A stretch of 64,000 nucleotides of DNA from an uncultured Selenomonadaceae bacterium (GTDB taxonomy: Bacteria; Bacillota; Negativicutes; Selenomonadales; Selenomonadaceae): positions 8,900 to 72,899 of the forward strand of contig CALELM010000045.1 of NCBI GenBank assembly GCA_937902665.1. Direction: 5' to 3'. The notes below the pieces were generated by a model. It saw only the letters and a program-made list of their open reading frames with translations. It was not told where the DNA came from and searched no databases. The position numbers were made by a program, and so were the translations under genes. Below are positions 52,858 to 62,646 of this stretch, in pieces. Within the stretch, counting starts at the first letter, position 1; the number at the start of each line of letters is the position of its first letter.

Positions 52858-54167
52858 GCAAGCTGCCCCCTTCGCCGCAAAAGCTCTTCCCGCAAGCTCC
52901 CAATCAGATACAGCGATCCTGCAACAACCAAAAGATGATCTTTGCCTGCAATTTCCAAAGAATTGTCCAATGCCTCTATGATGTCCTCATAGACTTCCAC
53001 ATGATGAACCAGTTTTTCTGCACGAACAGCAACTTCCCTTGCCGTTGCCGCCCGTTCGGAATTGGGACGTGTCACCACAACAAGATCCTCGGGACGAAGC
53101 AATTTCTTCAGCATAGAATCAATATCCTTGTCCCGTAAAATGCCAAGCAGAAAAACATGCGGCATTTCAGGGAAATAGCTGTCCAAGCTCTCTCTCAGCA
53201 CAGCGATCCCTGCTGGATTATGCGCTCCATCCAAAACTATTGTCTGCCCATTCAGTTCCATACGCTCAAAACGCCCAGGCCAAACCACCATGCGCAGGGA
53301 TTCGCCCACCGTTTCCGCATTGACCCGTTCATCCATGTCATGCAAAAGCTTCGCCACCATAATCGCAAGGGAACTGTTTTCCACCTGATGCATTCCAAGG
53401 AGGGGAATCTCATACGGCTTCTTGGACAGACCCAAAAGCGATGAAGTGAATTGAAGCTGCTGAAAATTTTCATTCGCGGAAACAAATTCTGAACAAAAAT
53501 CCTCACCTGCTACAAAAACATCTGCATTTTTTTCCTCTGCCGCCTTGCGAAGAATCTCTAACGGCATATCCTTCGCAGCTGTAACAACGGGAACGCCTTC
53601 CTTTATAATACCCGCCTTGTGCCTTGCAATCCCTTCCAATGTTCCGCCGCACTTGTCCGCATGCTCCATAGTCACATTCGTAATGACGGAAATCTCTGGA
53701 ACAATTACATTTGTGGAATCCAGCAAGCCTCCGAGACCAACCTCTATGACAGCATACTCCACATGACGCATAGCAAAGTAAAAAAACGCTACAGCCGTAA
53801 GAACCTCAAACTGCGTAGGGGATTCTTCCCCTTCTTCTACCATCTCATCTACATAGACTCGAACCGTACTCAAGCATTTCGCAAAATCGTCTTTGCTGAT
53901 TTGCTGCCCATCGACACGGATACGTTCCGTATAGCTGGCAAGATGCGGAGAAACATACATACCAGTATGGAGAGAGGAACCCCGAAGGATTCCCTCCAGC
54001 ATAACAGAAACAGAACCCTTTCCATTGGTTCCTGTCACATGAATGGTACGATACAATTCCTGCGGCATGTCAAGCTTTTTCAGAAGCTTCTCTATTCGTT
54101 CCAGTCCCATCTGAACACCGAAAACTGCCAAATGGTTCAGATAAGCCAAAGACTCTTTATAGTCCAT
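52854..54167 (-). CDS. folC: bifunctional folylpolyglutamate synthase/dihydrofolate synthase
   Basis: Adds glutamate to dihydropteroate and to folates. The 437-residue Mur-ligase-fold protein has the ATP loop TGTNGKGSVS (about 45-54), YVSPHLASYTERIRVDG for folate binding, GLGGLLDSTNV, and DGAHNPAG at the start of the C-terminal domain. Length is normal. AGGAGCGTAGATC is in front of the ATG. It lies 11 bases after valS, the usual valS-folC arrangement in Firmicutes, and is therefore probably under T-box control as well. Confidence 0.95.
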   Translation of the reverse strand: MDYKESLAYLNHLAVFGVQMGLERIEKLLKKLDMPQELYRTIHVTGTNGKGSVSVMLEGILRGSSLHTGMYVSPHLASYTERIRVDGQQISKDDFAKCLSTVRVYVDEMVEEGEESPTQFEVLTAVAFFYFAMRHVEYAVIEVGLGGLLDSTNVIVPEISVITNVTMEHADKCGGTLEGIARHKAGIIKEGVPVVTAAKDMPLEILRKAAEEKNADVFVAGEDFCSEFVSANENFQQLQFTSSLLGLSKKPYEIPLLGMHQVENSSLAIMVAKLLHDMDERVNAETVGESLRMVVWPGRFERMELNGQTIVLDGAHNPAGIAVLRESLDSYFPEMPHVFLLGILRDKDIDSMLKKLLRPEDLVVVTRPNSERAATAREVAVRAEKLVHHVEVYEDIIEALDNSLEIAGKDHLLVVAGSLYLIGSLREELLRRRGQLA

Positions 54168-54178
54168 GATCTACGCTC

Positions 54179-56851
54179 CTATCCAAGCTTTGCCAAATAT
54201 GCCAAGCGTTCCTCTACAGATTGCTTCTTTTCCTCATAACCTGCCAGCTTTTCCTTTTCACCTGCAATCACTTCCGCCGGAGCCTTGGAAAGGAATCCTT
54301 GATTGCCAAGCTTTCCTGCCAACCGCTTGATTTCCTTCTCCAGCTTCTCCGATTCCTTGGCAAGGCGAGCCGATTCCTTTTCCACATCAATCAAGCCCTT
54401 CAACGGCAAATAAATCTCCACGCCGTTCACCACACCTGCCATGGCATTTTCCGGCGGATTTGCACCAAGCTCCAAGAACGTCACAGGCTCTGCCGAAGCA
54501 AGTGCCATCATATAGCCTTCATTTTCCTCAAAGACACCCTGCATTTCCTTATCTGAAAAACGCAGAATCACCTCGCTCTTTTTACCAGGTGCCGCATTGA
54601 CTTCCGCACGCAAATTGCGAACCGTCTTGATGGTTTCCATGATAGCTGTCATCTGCTTTTCAGCCGCATCGTTCACAAAAGGCATAAAATCACTTGGCCA
54701 TGGAGCAATCATAATGCTCTCGCCCTCATGCGGAAGCTTCTGCCATATTTCCTCCGTCAAGAATGGCATGAATGGGTGCAGCAATCGAAGCGTATGCTCC
54801 AAAACGTATCCCAAAACGTAAAGTGCCGTTTGGCGGGGACGCTCCTGTTCCTTGTCATAAAGCCTTGCCTTGGTCAATTCAATATACCAATCGCAGAACT
54901 CATTCCAAATAAATTCATAAATCATGCGTCCTGCTTCGCCCAACTCAAACTTCTCCAGATTTTCTGTGACATCACGAGCGGTCTTTGCATAGCGGGAGAG
55001 AATCCACTTGTCAGCAAGCGTGTAGTCCTCCTCCTTCGGCACAAACCCATGATCAAAGCCTTCCAGATTCATCAGCATGTAACGGGAAGCATTCCATATT
55101 TTGTTTGCAAAATTGCGGGCAGATTCCACACGTTCCCAGTAAAAACGCATATCATTCCCCGGTGTATTGCCCGTAATCAGCATGAACCGAAGCGTATCTG
55201 CACCATATTTGTCGATAACCTCAACAGGATCGATTCCATTCCCAAGAGACTTTGACATCTTGCGACCTTGGCTGTCACGCACTAAGCCATGAATAAATAC
55301 ATGCTTGAACGGAATATCCTTGCCAAATTCCAGTCCCATCATAACCATGCGCGCAACCCAGAAGAAAATAATGTCATAGCCGGTAACCAGCGTACTTGTC
55401 GGATAGAAATGCTTCAGTTCCTCCGTATTCTCCGGCCAGCCCATCGTTTCAAACGGCCAAAGTCCCGAGCTGAACCATGTATCAAGCACATCCTCATCCT
55501 GATGCACATGCTTTCCTCCGCACTTCGGGCAAGTATCAATATCCGTTCTGGAAACTATCGTTTCCCCGCAATCCTCGCAATACCATGCAGGAATGCGATG
55601 CCCCCACCAAAGCTGGCGAGAAATGCACCAATCACGAATATTTTCCAGCCAGTTGCAATAAATCTTCGTAAACCGCTCCGGAACAAACTGAATACGCCCG
55701 TCCTTGACCGCCTCCACAGCAGGTGCTGCCAAGGATTCGATCTTAACAAACCACTGTTTTGAAACCAATGGCTCTACCGTCGTATGGCAACGGGAGCAAT
55801 GGCCGACAGCATGCTCATGCTCCTCCACACTCACAAGAATTCCCTTTTCTTCCAGCTCCTTCACGAGAGCCTTTCGGCACTCATAGCGATCCATGCCTTG
55901 ATATTTTCCGGCACCTTCACCCATCGTTCCGTCATTGTTGATTACCTTAATCTGCTCCAGCTTGTGACGCAATCCCATCTCAAAGTCATTCGGATCATGT
56001 GCCGGCGTTACCTTGACAGCACCCGTCCCAAAAGCAGGATCTACATAAGCATCAGCAAAAAGCGGAATCGATCGGTTCACAATAGGCAAAAGCAACGTCT
56101 TGCCAACCAGATCCTTGTAACGCTCATCCTCCGGATGAACAGCCACTCCGGTATCGCCAAACATCGTCTCCGGACGAGTCGTAGCAATTTCTACATACTG
56201 ATCCGTTCCTTCCACTTGGTAGCGCAAATGCCAGAGATGTCCCTGCTCATTCTCATGCTCCACCTCAATATCGGAAAGTGCCGTATTGCAGCATGGGCAC
56301 CAGTTAGTAATGCGGGTTCCCTGATAAATAAGCCCCTTCTCATAAAGGCTAACAAAGACCTCGCGCACCGCCTTGGAACATCCCTCGTCCATCGTGAAGC
56401 GCTGACGATCCCAATCACAGGAGGAACCCAAGGTGCGAAGCTGGTACATAATGCGATTGCCGTATGCTTCCTTCCATTGCCAAGCACGTTCAAGGAACTT
56501 CTCTCTCCCCAGCTCGTACCGATTCGTTCCTTCCTCACGAAGTGCAGCCTCTACCTTTGCCTGCGTTGCAATGCCTGCATGGTCGCATCCGGGCATCCAA
56601 AGCGTATTGTAGCCCTGCATACGCCGCCAACGAATCAGGATATCCTGCAACGTATTGTCAAGTGCATGTCCCATGTGAAGCTGTCCCGTAACATTCGGAG
56701 GCGGAATCACGATGCTATATGCCTGCTTGTCCTTATCCACTTCTGCATGAAAAAATTTCTTATCCTCCCAGTACTGATACCATTTCTTTTCAAACGACTG
56801 CGGATCGTATACCTTCGGAATATTATTTTCATTTTCCAAAATCTCTGCCAT
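54179..56851 (-). CDS. valS: valyl-tRNA synthetase
   Basis: Charges tRNA-Val. The 890-residue class I synthetase has HMGH (59-62) in [16 protein letters not shown], the editing CP1 domain (about 190-340, with [17 protein letters not shown]), a zinc-ribbon insertion with CPKC, KMSKS at 531-535, and a C-terminal coiled coil with [18 protein letters not shown]. The ATG at 56851 follows AGGAGGG directly; the open frame further upstream runs through the T-box leader and is not coding. Expression is controlled by the T-box element upstream. Confidence 0.97.
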   Translation of the reverse strand: MAEILENENNIPKVYDPQSFEKKWYQYWEDKKFFHAEVDKDKQAYSIVIPPPNVTGQLHMGHALDNTLQDILIRWRRMQGYNTLWMPGCDHAGIATQAKVEAALREEGTNRYELGREKFLERAWQWKEAYGNRIMYQLRTLGSSCDWDRQRFTMDEGCSKAVREVFVSLYEKGLIYQGTRITNWCPCCNTALSDIEVEHENEQGHLWHLRYQVEGTDQYVEIATTRPETMFGDTGVAVHPEDERYKDLVGKTLLLPIVNRSIPLFADAYVDPAFGTGAVKVTPAHDPNDFEMGLRHKLEQIKVINNDGTMGEGAGKYQGMDRYECRKALVKELEEKGILVSVEEHEHAVGHCSRCHTTVEPLVSKQWFVKIESLAAPAVEAVKDGRIQFVPERFTKIYCNWLENIRDWCISRQLWWGHRIPAWYCEDCGETIVSRTDIDTCPKCGGKHVHQDEDVLDTWFSSGLWPFETMGWPENTEELKHFYPTSTLVTGYDIIFFWVARMVMMGLEFGKDIPFKHVFIHGLVRDSQGRKMSKSLGNGIDPVEVIDKYGADTLRFMLITGNTPGNDMRFYWERVESARNFANKIWNASRYMLMNLEGFDHGFVPKEEDYTLADKWILSRYAKTARDVTENLEKFELGEAGRMIYEFIWNEFCDWYIELTKARLYDKEQERPRQTALYVLGYVLEHTLRLLHPFMPFLTEEIWQKLPHEGESIMIAPWPSDFMPFVNDAAEKQMTAIMETIKTVRNLRAEVNAAPGKKSEVILRFSDKEMQGVFEENEGYMMALASAEPVTFLELGANPPENAMAGVVNGVEIYLPLKGLIDVEKESARLAKESEKLEKEIKRLAGKLGNQGFLSKAPAEVIAGEKEKLAGYEEKKQSVEERLAYLAKLG

Positions 56852-56864
56852 GATTATCCCTCCT

Positions 56865-57114
56865 AAAAAAATAGAGTCCTCCCGTCCCAAAGGACGAAAG
56901 AACTCTCTCGTGGTACCACCTAAATTTCCCTGCAAGCAGGGCTCAAGGCATAACGCTGCCTTCGCGCTGAACCTACCCATGCACTTATCCATGCACTTCA
57001 ATCCAAGGACTCCAAAGCGACTTCCAAGCCTCTCCGCAGGAACTTCCACCAGCCGTTCCCTCTCTCTGCCATCAAGAACCTGTACTCCTCTTCTTCCTCG
57101 TCATTCAATATATG
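56865..57114 (-). promoter_or_regulatory. T-box riboswitch leader of valS-folC
   Basis: The conserved T-box sequence AGGTGGTACCACG occurs on the minus strand (56909-56921). It is followed by a GAGTCCT/GGAC-type terminator stem (56873-56907) with seven Ts (56871-56865), and preceded by about 190 bases able to form Stem I, including GAGAGGGAACGG and CTGGTGGAAG elements. Uncharged tRNA should stabilise the antiterminator. A GTC Val codon at 57021-57019, in GGAAGTCGC, is a candidate specifier. This assignment is less sure than the T-box itself. Confidence 0.95.
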
Positions 57115-57120
57115 GGAAAC

Positions 57121-57149
57121 ATTCTAGCAGAAACAAAAGAAAAAAGCAA
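57121..57149 (-). promoter_or_regulatory. promoter of the valS T-box transcript
   Basis: On the minus strand TTGCTT (57144-57149) and TAGAAT (57121-57126) are separated by 17 bases, and TGC directly before the -10 makes it an extended -10 promoter. Confidence 0.7.
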
Positions 57150-57250
57150 GACAGCCTTGAATAAGTCACGATTTATCACAAAATCACCGATTCGCAAAAT
57201 ATACACGATAAAATTGAAACGCCCTTGCTTGCGTGGATGAAGCCTTCCAA

Positions 57251-57281
57251 TATGGCATTTTCTTGAACAATGGCGTTATAA
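57251..57281 (+). repeat. 31-base intergenic repeat, copy 2 (upstream of DUF4870 gene)
   Basis: Identical over 31 bases to the minus-strand copy at 19914-19944. It lies 60 bases upstream of the DUF4870 start and just upstream of a good promoter. The 9-mer TTGAAACGC lies at 57214-57222, 28 bases before the element. Confidence 0.9.
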
Positions 57282-57286
57282 AAACA

Positions 57287-57315
57287 TTGAAAGATATCCC
57301 ATCATGAAGTACAAT
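57287..57315 (+). promoter_or_regulatory. promoter of the DUF4870 gene
   Basis: TTGAAA (57287-57292) and TACAAT (57310-57315) are exactly 17 bases apart. Transcription would start about 20 bases ahead of the ATG at 57342, just before the AAGGAAAGGA ribosome-binding site. Confidence 0.75.
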
Positions 57316-57341
57316 ACAAGAAGGAAAGGATGGTTTACTAT

Positions 57342-57668
57342 ATGATTGACGGAAAAAGCAAGCTTCTCGCTATCACCTCACATTGCGGTTATCTTCTCCT
57401 TGGCGTGGGTTACATACTCATTCCTCTCATTATTTACCTTGTCTATGACGAGAAAAATCCCTTCGTTGCAAATCATGCAAAGCAAGCATTCAAGGCACAA
57501 GCCATCATTGGAATCATGTCCCTCATTGCTTCCATACTGACCTTTTTTATCGTTGGGCTTATTTTTTGGCCGTTTATCATCATCATCGCCTTGCTCTGGC
57601 TCTGCTGCTCCTTCTTTGCCTGCTACCGCGTGATCAATGGGCAGGAGTATCATTATCCGCTTTTGTAA
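57342..57668 (+). CDS. DUF4870 (Tic20-like) small membrane protein
   Basis: The 108-residue protein starts with a short charged segment and KLLAITSHCGYLL, followed by hydrophobic helices (about 14-35, 48-70 and 72-92) and the FVANHAKQAFKAQ loop, which is the hallmark of DUF4870. The family is of unknown function, distantly related to Tic20. The ATG at 57342 is preferred over the ATG at 57330 because AAGGAAAGGA spans 57321-57330. It is transcribed alone, convergent with the polyamine operon, and shares a strong terminator with it. A 31-base repeat copy precedes its promoter. Confidence 0.85.
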   Translation: MIDGKSKLLAITSHCGYLLLGVGYILIPLIIYLVYDEKNPFVANHAKQAFKAQAIIGIMSLIASILTFFIVGLIFWPFIIIIALLWLCCSFFACYRVINGQEYHYPLL

Positions 57669-57702
57669 TACGGCTTCCGCAAATCCAAAACAGCAGAATA
57701 AA

Positions 57703-57742
57703 AAAGTTAACGGGACATGCAAAGGCATGTCCCGTTAACTTT
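57703..57742. terminator. bidirectional terminator between DUF4870 gene and the polyamine operon
   Basis: An 18-base-pair perfect stem (AAAGTTAACGGGACATGC with its complement) with loop AAAG is flanked by A-rich and T-rich tails, so it works in both directions. The stop codon of the leftward gene lies inside the stem. Confidence 0.95.
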
Positions 57743-58112
57743 TATGAATCCATAAAATATCATAAACCTTTCTTGCCAATTCCACAGAATCATGCAAGTT
57801 CACACCAAAAGATCCTTGTACATAATCGGCAAGGCAATACAGGATTCCCATCAGCCCAAGTGCATGGATAACCCCGCTCAATACCCCAATAGACAAGTTC
57901 TTGCACAAACAAACAAGCCTTGTATCAAACAGATCCGATGCATCTGCATACTGCATGTCATACAGATGCTGAACAATGCTTTGAAACTTGCTGTTTTCCT
58001 TCTTAAAAACCTCAATTCTCCATCGAAGAATTCCTGCAATTCCTATCGGCACAAGTACAGTCAAGATCATCAAAAGCAACAGCAATAAAAACGAACACGC
58101 TAGTATCCCCAT
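57735..58112 (-). CDS. uncharacterised small membrane protein A (polyamine operon end)
   Basis: The 125-residue protein has an N-terminal Leu-rich transmembrane segment (about 5-29), a soluble charged middle (IEVFKKENSKFQSIVQHLYDMQY), and a second hydrophobic segment (about 70-95). I do not recognise it. AGGAG precedes the ATG at 58112 at nine bases. It begins 12 bases after protein B and both follow speB, so they are likely cotranscribed with the polyamine genes. The two proteins have similar size and layout but no obvious sequence match. Confidence 0.7.
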   Translation of the reverse strand: MGILACSFLLLLLLMILTVLVPIGIAGILRWRIEVFKKENSKFQSIVQHLYDMQYADASDLFDTRLVCLCKNLSIGVLSGVIHALGLMGILYCLADYVQGSFGVNLHDSVELARKVYDILWIHKS

Positions 58113-58124
58113 AACCAGCCTCTC

Positions 58125-58517
58125 CTACTTGCTTTCCTCAACCATTTGGATAAACACAGCCAGCCATTTACTCAGGAAAGGGAGGTTCATGTCGATCAGA
58201 TTCTTCACTGCCATAACAACCACATAGAAGAAAACCGATGTACCCATCGCAAAGCCCAGTCCACGCACAAGCCCTACGCCAAAGTTAAGAACATAGATTC
58301 GTTTCCAGTCATTCACAAGCTTCGATTCCTCTATACCCTTCCATGCCTCAATATCCTCAATCAAACGATCCAGCTTTTCCTCAGGCAGCATGGATCTACT
58401 GAAATCTCCTGTCTTAATCGTCTCCCTATTTTTCTTGAGCAAGAAAAAATAGATCAAATACAGCATTGCCAAAAGAAACATGATAGGAAAAAATATCACC
58501 AACAGCATCCAACTCAA
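58125..58517 (-). CDS. uncharacterised small membrane protein B (polyamine operon end)
   Basis: The 130-residue protein starts with a strongly hydrophobic helix (LSWMLLVIFFPIMFLLAMLYLIYFF), then a charged cytoplasmic-looking stretch (about 29-75, with MLPEEKLDRLIEDIEAWKG), and a further hydrophobic region (about 76-115). No family is recognised. The start is TTG 58517, because GGGGGAGGG lies six bases upstream; in-frame codons further up have no ribosome-binding site. It begins 56 bases after speB and pairs with protein A. Confidence 0.68.
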   Translation of the reverse strand: MSWMLLVIFFPIMFLLAMLYLIYFFLLKKNRETIKTGDFSRSMLPEEKLDRLIEDIEAWKGIEESKLVNDWKRIYVLNFGVGLVRGLGFAMGTSVFFYVVVMAVKNLIDMNLPFLSKWLAVFIQMVEESK

Positions 58518-58572
58518 AAATAACCCTCCCCCAAAAACGCATGTTTCTTTTACACCCATCACAACTCCTGCA

Positions 58573-59430
58573 TTACGACTTGCAGGAGAGGCACAGCAGC
58601 ATTTCCCTCAAAAGCTTCAATGCTGCCGCTGTCGAAGCTCCCGTTGCATCAAGCGGCGGAGAAAGCTCCACCATGTCGCACCCCACGACCTGACAGCCTC
58701 GAATGACCTTTCCTGCCGCATGGAGAAGTTCCATGAAGCTCACGCCGCCATACTCCGGCGTTCCAGTTCCCGGAAACACAGACGGATCCATGACATCGAG
58801 ATCGATTGTCAAGTAAACAGGCTTTCCCTCCAGCTCTTGAATCACAGCTTCCAATCCATCGAAGCTAAACTTATGCAGATCCGTATGCTTCTTTGCCCAA
58901 GAAAACTCTGCTCGTTCACCGCTCCGAATCCCAAACTGATGAATCCTGCCATCTCCCAGCAAATCCCATGCACGGCGAATGACCGTTGCGTGAGACAGCC
59001 TTGCTCCAAGATAATCATCTCGCAAATCCGTATGCGCATCAAAATGAATCAAGCACAGTTCCGGATATTTCTCAAAAACAGCTTCGATTGCAGGCAGAGA
59101 GACCAAATGCTCACCGCCAATCAAGAACGGCAGCTTCCCGTCTGACAAGATTCTTGCCGCAAAGGAATGAATCGCAGAGAGTGCTTTTTCCGTATCGCCA
59201 AAGCAAAGCTCCAGATCCCCGCCATCAAAAACCAATGCATCCTCCATATCCAAATCCTGATATGGGCTATAGGACTCCAACCCATAGGACTCCGCCCGCA
59301 TCGTTCGGCTTGCAAACCTCGTACCGGGACGATACGAAGTTGTAGAATCAAACGGCGCGCCATAGAGAACAATTCCTGCCTCCTCATAGCTCGCATCACA
59401 ACACAAAAATGTTTCCGTATTCCGTTCCAT
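58573..59430 (-). CDS. speB: agmatinase
   Basis: Hydrolyses agmatine to putrescine and urea. The 285-residue ureohydrolase has the manganese ligands H108 (GGEHLVSLP), D131/H133/D135 (HFDAHTDLRD) and D210/D212 (TIDLDVMDPS). The length is typical for agmatinase. The ATG at 59430 follows GAGAAGGGAAG; the open frame extends upstream but overlaps speE's end region. With speA upstream it completes putrescine synthesis from arginine. Arginase or formimidoglutamase activity is unlikely given the operon. Confidence 0.93.
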   Translation of the reverse strand: MERNTETFLCCDASYEEAGIVLYGAPFDSTTSYRPGTRFASRTMRAESYGLESYSPYQDLDMEDALVFDGGDLELCFGDTEKALSAIHSFAARILSDGKLPFLIGGEHLVSLPAIEAVFEKYPELCLIHFDAHTDLRDDYLGARLSHATVIRRAWDLLGDGRIHQFGIRSGERAEFSWAKKHTDLHKFSFDGLEAVIQELEGKPVYLTIDLDVMDPSVFPGTGTPEYGGVSFMELLHAAGKVIRGCQVVGCDMVELSPPLDATGASTAAALKLLREMLLCLSCKS

Positions 59431-59479
59431 AAGCCGCTTCCCTTCTCTCCATTTCCAAAACCTCGCCTGCATTCTCCTG

Positions 59480-60334
59480 CTACGGCTCTACCTCCCGCAA
59501 CATTTCCTCCACATAGTTCGGCAACGCAAAAGCTCCTGCATGAAGCCTTGTATTGTAGTATCTCGTCTTGAGGCCAAGCACGTTCCATGCCGACCATTTC
59601 ACATCATGGATAGGATGACGCTTCTTCGATGCAAAGCCAAAGAGCCAATGCCCTGATGGATAGGTTGGAATATGTGCCTGATAGACCTTGCTGATAGGAA
59701 AGGATTCCACGATTCTCTTGTGCGCACGCTGCATGGCATGAGCATCCTCTTGGTAAAACGGGCTTTCATGCTGATTGACCATGATACCGTCCTCACGAAG
59801 TGCCTTGTAGCAGTTCCCGTAAAACTCCTTCGTAAAAAGTCCTTCGCCAGGGCCGAAGGGATCCGTCGAATCCACAAGAATCAAGTCATACGCTGCCTCG
59901 CAATGCCGAACAAACTTCAAACCGTCCTCATAAAAAATAGAAAGCCGTGCATCCGAAAGGCAGCTTGCTGTCTGCGGCAAATACTTCCTGCAAACCTCCA
60001 CCACCAGTTCATCAATTTCCACTAAATCTATATGCTCCACCGTTGGATAACGAAGAAGTTCCCGCACAGTTCCTCCATCTCCGCCTCCAATGACCAAAAC
60101 CTTCTTCGTTTCCGGCTTTACGCACATCGGTACATGAACCATCATCTCATGATAAATGAACTCATCCTTCTCCGTCAGCATCATGTAGCCGTCCAGTGTC
60201 AGAAACCTGCCAAATTCCTTCGATTCAAAAATATCTATCTGCTGAAACTCGCTATGCCCTGTATAAAGCTGGCGATCCACTTTTACGGAAAAACGCACCT
60301 TGGGCGTATGATTTTCTGAATACCAAAGTTCCAT
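59480..60334 (-). CDS. speE: spermidine synthase
   Basis: Transfers the aminopropyl group of decarboxylated SAM to putrescine. The 284-residue protein has the N-terminal beta-strand domain (GHSEFQQIDIFESKEFGRFL), the cofactor loop GGGDGGTVREL (83-93), and the catalytic Asp region DSTDPFGPG (155-163). The ATG at 60334 has AAGGAG eight bases upstream; the frame before it lies within speA. It begins five bases after the speA stop. Confidence 0.96.
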   Translation of the reverse strand: MELWYSENHTPKVRFSVKVDRQLYTGHSEFQQIDIFESKEFGRFLTLDGYMMLTEKDEFIYHEMMVHVPMCVKPETKKVLVIGGGDGGTVRELLRYPTVEHIDLVEIDELVVEVCRKYLPQTASCLSDARLSIFYEDGLKFVRHCEAAYDLILVDSTDPFGPGEGLFTKEFYGNCYKALREDGIMVNQHESPFYQEDAHAMQRAHKRIVESFPISKVYQAHIPTYPSGHWLFGFASKKRHPIHDVKWSAWNVLGLKTRYYNTRLHAGAFALPNYVEEMLREVEP

Positions 60335-60339
60335 TCCGC

Positions 60340-61791
60340 TCACTCCTTCATCACATTTATCGTTCGTAGCGTCATATCTTCCGTTCCTGTCATCTGGCAG
60401 CCCTTCTTCTTGGCATAGCGGATATATGCCAAAATTTTCTCCGTAACCAGTTCCCCGGGGGCAAGCACAGGAATCCCCGGCGGATAGCACATAACGAATT
60501 CGCCTACCACTCGACCTGCCGCTTCCTCCATAGCAAGAGCTTCCTTTTCTGCATAAAAAGCTTCCTGCGGGCTGCATTTCACTACAGGCTCCATATACTC
60601 GGCCTTGAGCATTTTGGAAGAATCCTTGCGATAATTTCTCCGAATCTCAGCCAATGCAGCAACCAAACGCTCAATATCCTTCGGCCTGTCCCCAACAGAC
60701 ACATAGGCAAGAAGATTTGCCATATCCCCAAATTCCGTCTGGATATCATATTCATCCCGAAGGATATCATATACCTCTACTCCAGCCAGCCCCACAGGTC
60801 TCGTGAAAACAGAAAGCTTCGTCACATCAAAGTCGTAAATAGAATCCCCGTTGACCAGTTCCCTCCCGTATGCATAGTAGTCACCCAGACTATTGATCTC
60901 ATCTCTGGCATATTCCACAAGGTCAATCACTTTGTCAAAAATCTCCTGCCCATGAAGCGCAAGGTTTCGTCTGGAAATGTCCAAGCTGGACATCAGAAGA
61001 TAAGAGCCGCTAGTCGTCTGCGTAATATTGATCATCTGATGCACATGACCGCTATTCACCTGAGGACCGCAAAGCAGCATAGAGCTTTGCGTCAGCGAGC
61101 CTCCCGACTTGTGCATACTGATTGCCGCCATATCTGCCCCTGCCGCCATGGCAGAAACAGGCAGGCGGTCGCTGAAATAAAAATGCGTCCCATGCGCCTC
61201 ATCTGCCAGCACCAACATTCCATGTGCATGTGCCAGTTCCGTAATGCCTTTCAAATTGGAACAAATCCCGTAATAGGTTGGATTATTCACCAACACTGCC
61301 TTTGCATCCGGATTTTTCCTGATTGCTTCCTCTACTTCCTCCATACGCATGCCAAGAGAAATCCCTAAACTGCAATCCATCTGCGGATTCACATAAACAG
61401 GAATTGCACCGCAAAGAATCAGGGCATTGATCGCACTCCTATGCACATTGCGGGGCATGATAATCTTATCGCCCCTGCCAACGGCAGAAAGCACCATTGC
61501 CTGTACCGATGATGTTGTTCCTCCTACCATGAAAAAAGCATGTGATGCCCCAAAGGCTTCCGCTGCCAAGGCTTCCGCCTCCTTGATGACAGAAACCGGG
61601 TGGCACAGGTTATCGAGCATTTTCATGGAATTCACATCGACATCAAGGCATTGCTTCCCCAAAAATTCCGTAAGCTCAGGATTTCCCCGACCGCGCTTAT
61701 GCCCGGGAACGTCAAAGGGCACCAATCGGGCTGACTTCATTTTCTCCAATGCCTCCAGAATCGGCGCACTCTCCTGCGATAGATACTTCAT
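60340..61791 (-). CDS. speA: arginine decarboxylase (Orn/Lys/Arg decarboxylase family, SpeA-like)
   Basis: PLP enzyme of the fold-I Orn/Lys/Arg decarboxylase family, 483 residues long like Bacillus SpeA, without the N-terminal wing domain of the large inducible enzymes. It shows PGHKRGRGNP (29-38), ADEAHGTHF (196-204, PLP-binding Asp) and the Schiff-base K228 in SMHKSGGSLTQSS. Neighbouring speB (agmatinase) makes arginine the expected substrate; lysine or ornithine decarboxylation, known in Selenomonas relatives, is the alternative. It lies between speD and speE. Confidence 0.92.
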   Translation of the reverse strand: MKYLSQESAPILEALEKMKSARLVPFDVPGHKRGRGNPELTEFLGKQCLDVDVNSMKMLDNLCHPVSVIKEAEALAAEAFGASHAFFMVGGTTSSVQAMVLSAVGRGDKIIMPRNVHRSAINALILCGAIPVYVNPQMDCSLGISLGMRMEEVEEAIRKNPDAKAVLVNNPTYYGICSNLKGITELAHAHGMLVLADEAHGTHFYFSDRLPVSAMAAGADMAAISMHKSGGSLTQSSMLLCGPQVNSGHVHQMINITQTTSGSYLLMSSLDISRRNLALHGQEIFDKVIDLVEYARDEINSLGDYYAYGRELVNGDSIYDFDVTKLSVFTRPVGLAGVEVYDILRDEYDIQTEFGDMANLLAYVSVGDRPKDIERLVAALAEIRRNYRKDSSKMLKAEYMEPVVKCSPQEAFYAEKEALAMEEAAGRVVGEFVMCYPPGIPVLAPGELVTEKILAYIRYAKKKGCQMTGTEDMTLRTINVMKE

Positions 61792-61815
61792 CTTTCACCC
61801 TTCCCTGCTTTGACG

Positions 61816-62607
61816 CTAATCTATGTTTCGACCACTAAAAATTTCTATCATCTCCCAGCGCAGGCTGTTGCTGATGGAGAGCCTTGTCTTGGGAGGAATC
61901 TCGTACACGTCCGTATTAAAAAGATAATTTTGCAGTTCAGGCTCCTTGATCAGCATACGCGTATGAAAAAGATTTGCCTGATACAAATTGATGTCCACAG
62001 CATCATAAGCCTTCAAGGTATCCTCCGAAATATACTCCTGAATGGAATGCATCTTCTGATCCATGAATAGCTTTTTGCCTGAAACATCTCTCGTAAAGCC
62101 ACGCACCCGATAATCCATCGTAATAATATCCGAATCAAACTGCCCAATCAAATAATCAAGTGTCCTAAGCGGGGTAATCTCTCCGCAAGTCGCAACATCA
62201 ATATCCACACGAAAGGTCGCTATGCTTTTCTCCGGATGGTACTCCGGATAAGTATGCACGGTCACATGGCTCTTGTCCAAATGGGCAAGAATTGTCTCCG
62301 AGTGTGGCTTCCCCACAACCGGCTTCTTGCGTCCCTCTGCTACAGCGGCCTCCTCAGCAATCAAAATCGTCACGCTGGCACCCTGCGGATCATAGTCCTG
62401 CTTGGCTATATTCAGTATGCGCGCACCTATCATTTCCGTCACGCGTGACAAAATTTTCGTAAGTCGTTCCGAGTTGTACTGCTCATCAATATATTTGATG
62501 TAATCCTGTTGCTCACGCTGTGACTTTGCATAGCAAACATCATAAATATTGAAGCTCAACGACTTCGTAAGATTGTTAAACCCATATAGCTTCAGCTTCT
62601 CCTCCAC
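61816..62607 (-). CDS. speD: S-adenosylmethionine decarboxylase proenzyme (E. coli-type)
   Basis: Makes decarboxylated SAM, the aminopropyl donor for SpeE. The protein is self-cleaved before the Ser of AHLDKSHVTVHTYPE (Ser 113 from the GTG start) to give the pyruvoyl cofactor. LKLYGFNNLTKSLSFNIYDVCYAK and DYRVRGFTRD match the longer E. coli-type SpeD (about 264 residues). GTG 62607 gives 263 residues and the family-typical N-terminus, with AGGCAGG upstream; an ATG at 62631 in the same frame has no ribosome-binding site but cannot be excluded. It is the first gene of speD-speA-speE-speB. Confidence 0.93.
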   Translation of the reverse strand: MEEKLKLYGFNNLTKSLSFNIYDVCYAKSQREQQDYIKYIDEQYNSERLTKILSRVTEMIGARILNIAKQDYDPQGASVTILIAEEAAVAEGRKKPVVGKPHSETILAHLDKSHVTVHTYPEYHPEKSIATFRVDIDVATCGEITPLRTLDYLIGQFDSDIITMDYRVRGFTRDVSGKKLFMDQKMHSIQEYISEDTLKAYDAVDINLYQANLFHTRMLIKEPELQNYLFNTDVYEIPPKTRLSISNSLRWEMIEIFSGRNID

Positions 62608-62646
62608 CTTGCCGAACCTGCCTTTCCCCATATAAGCATACTACAG

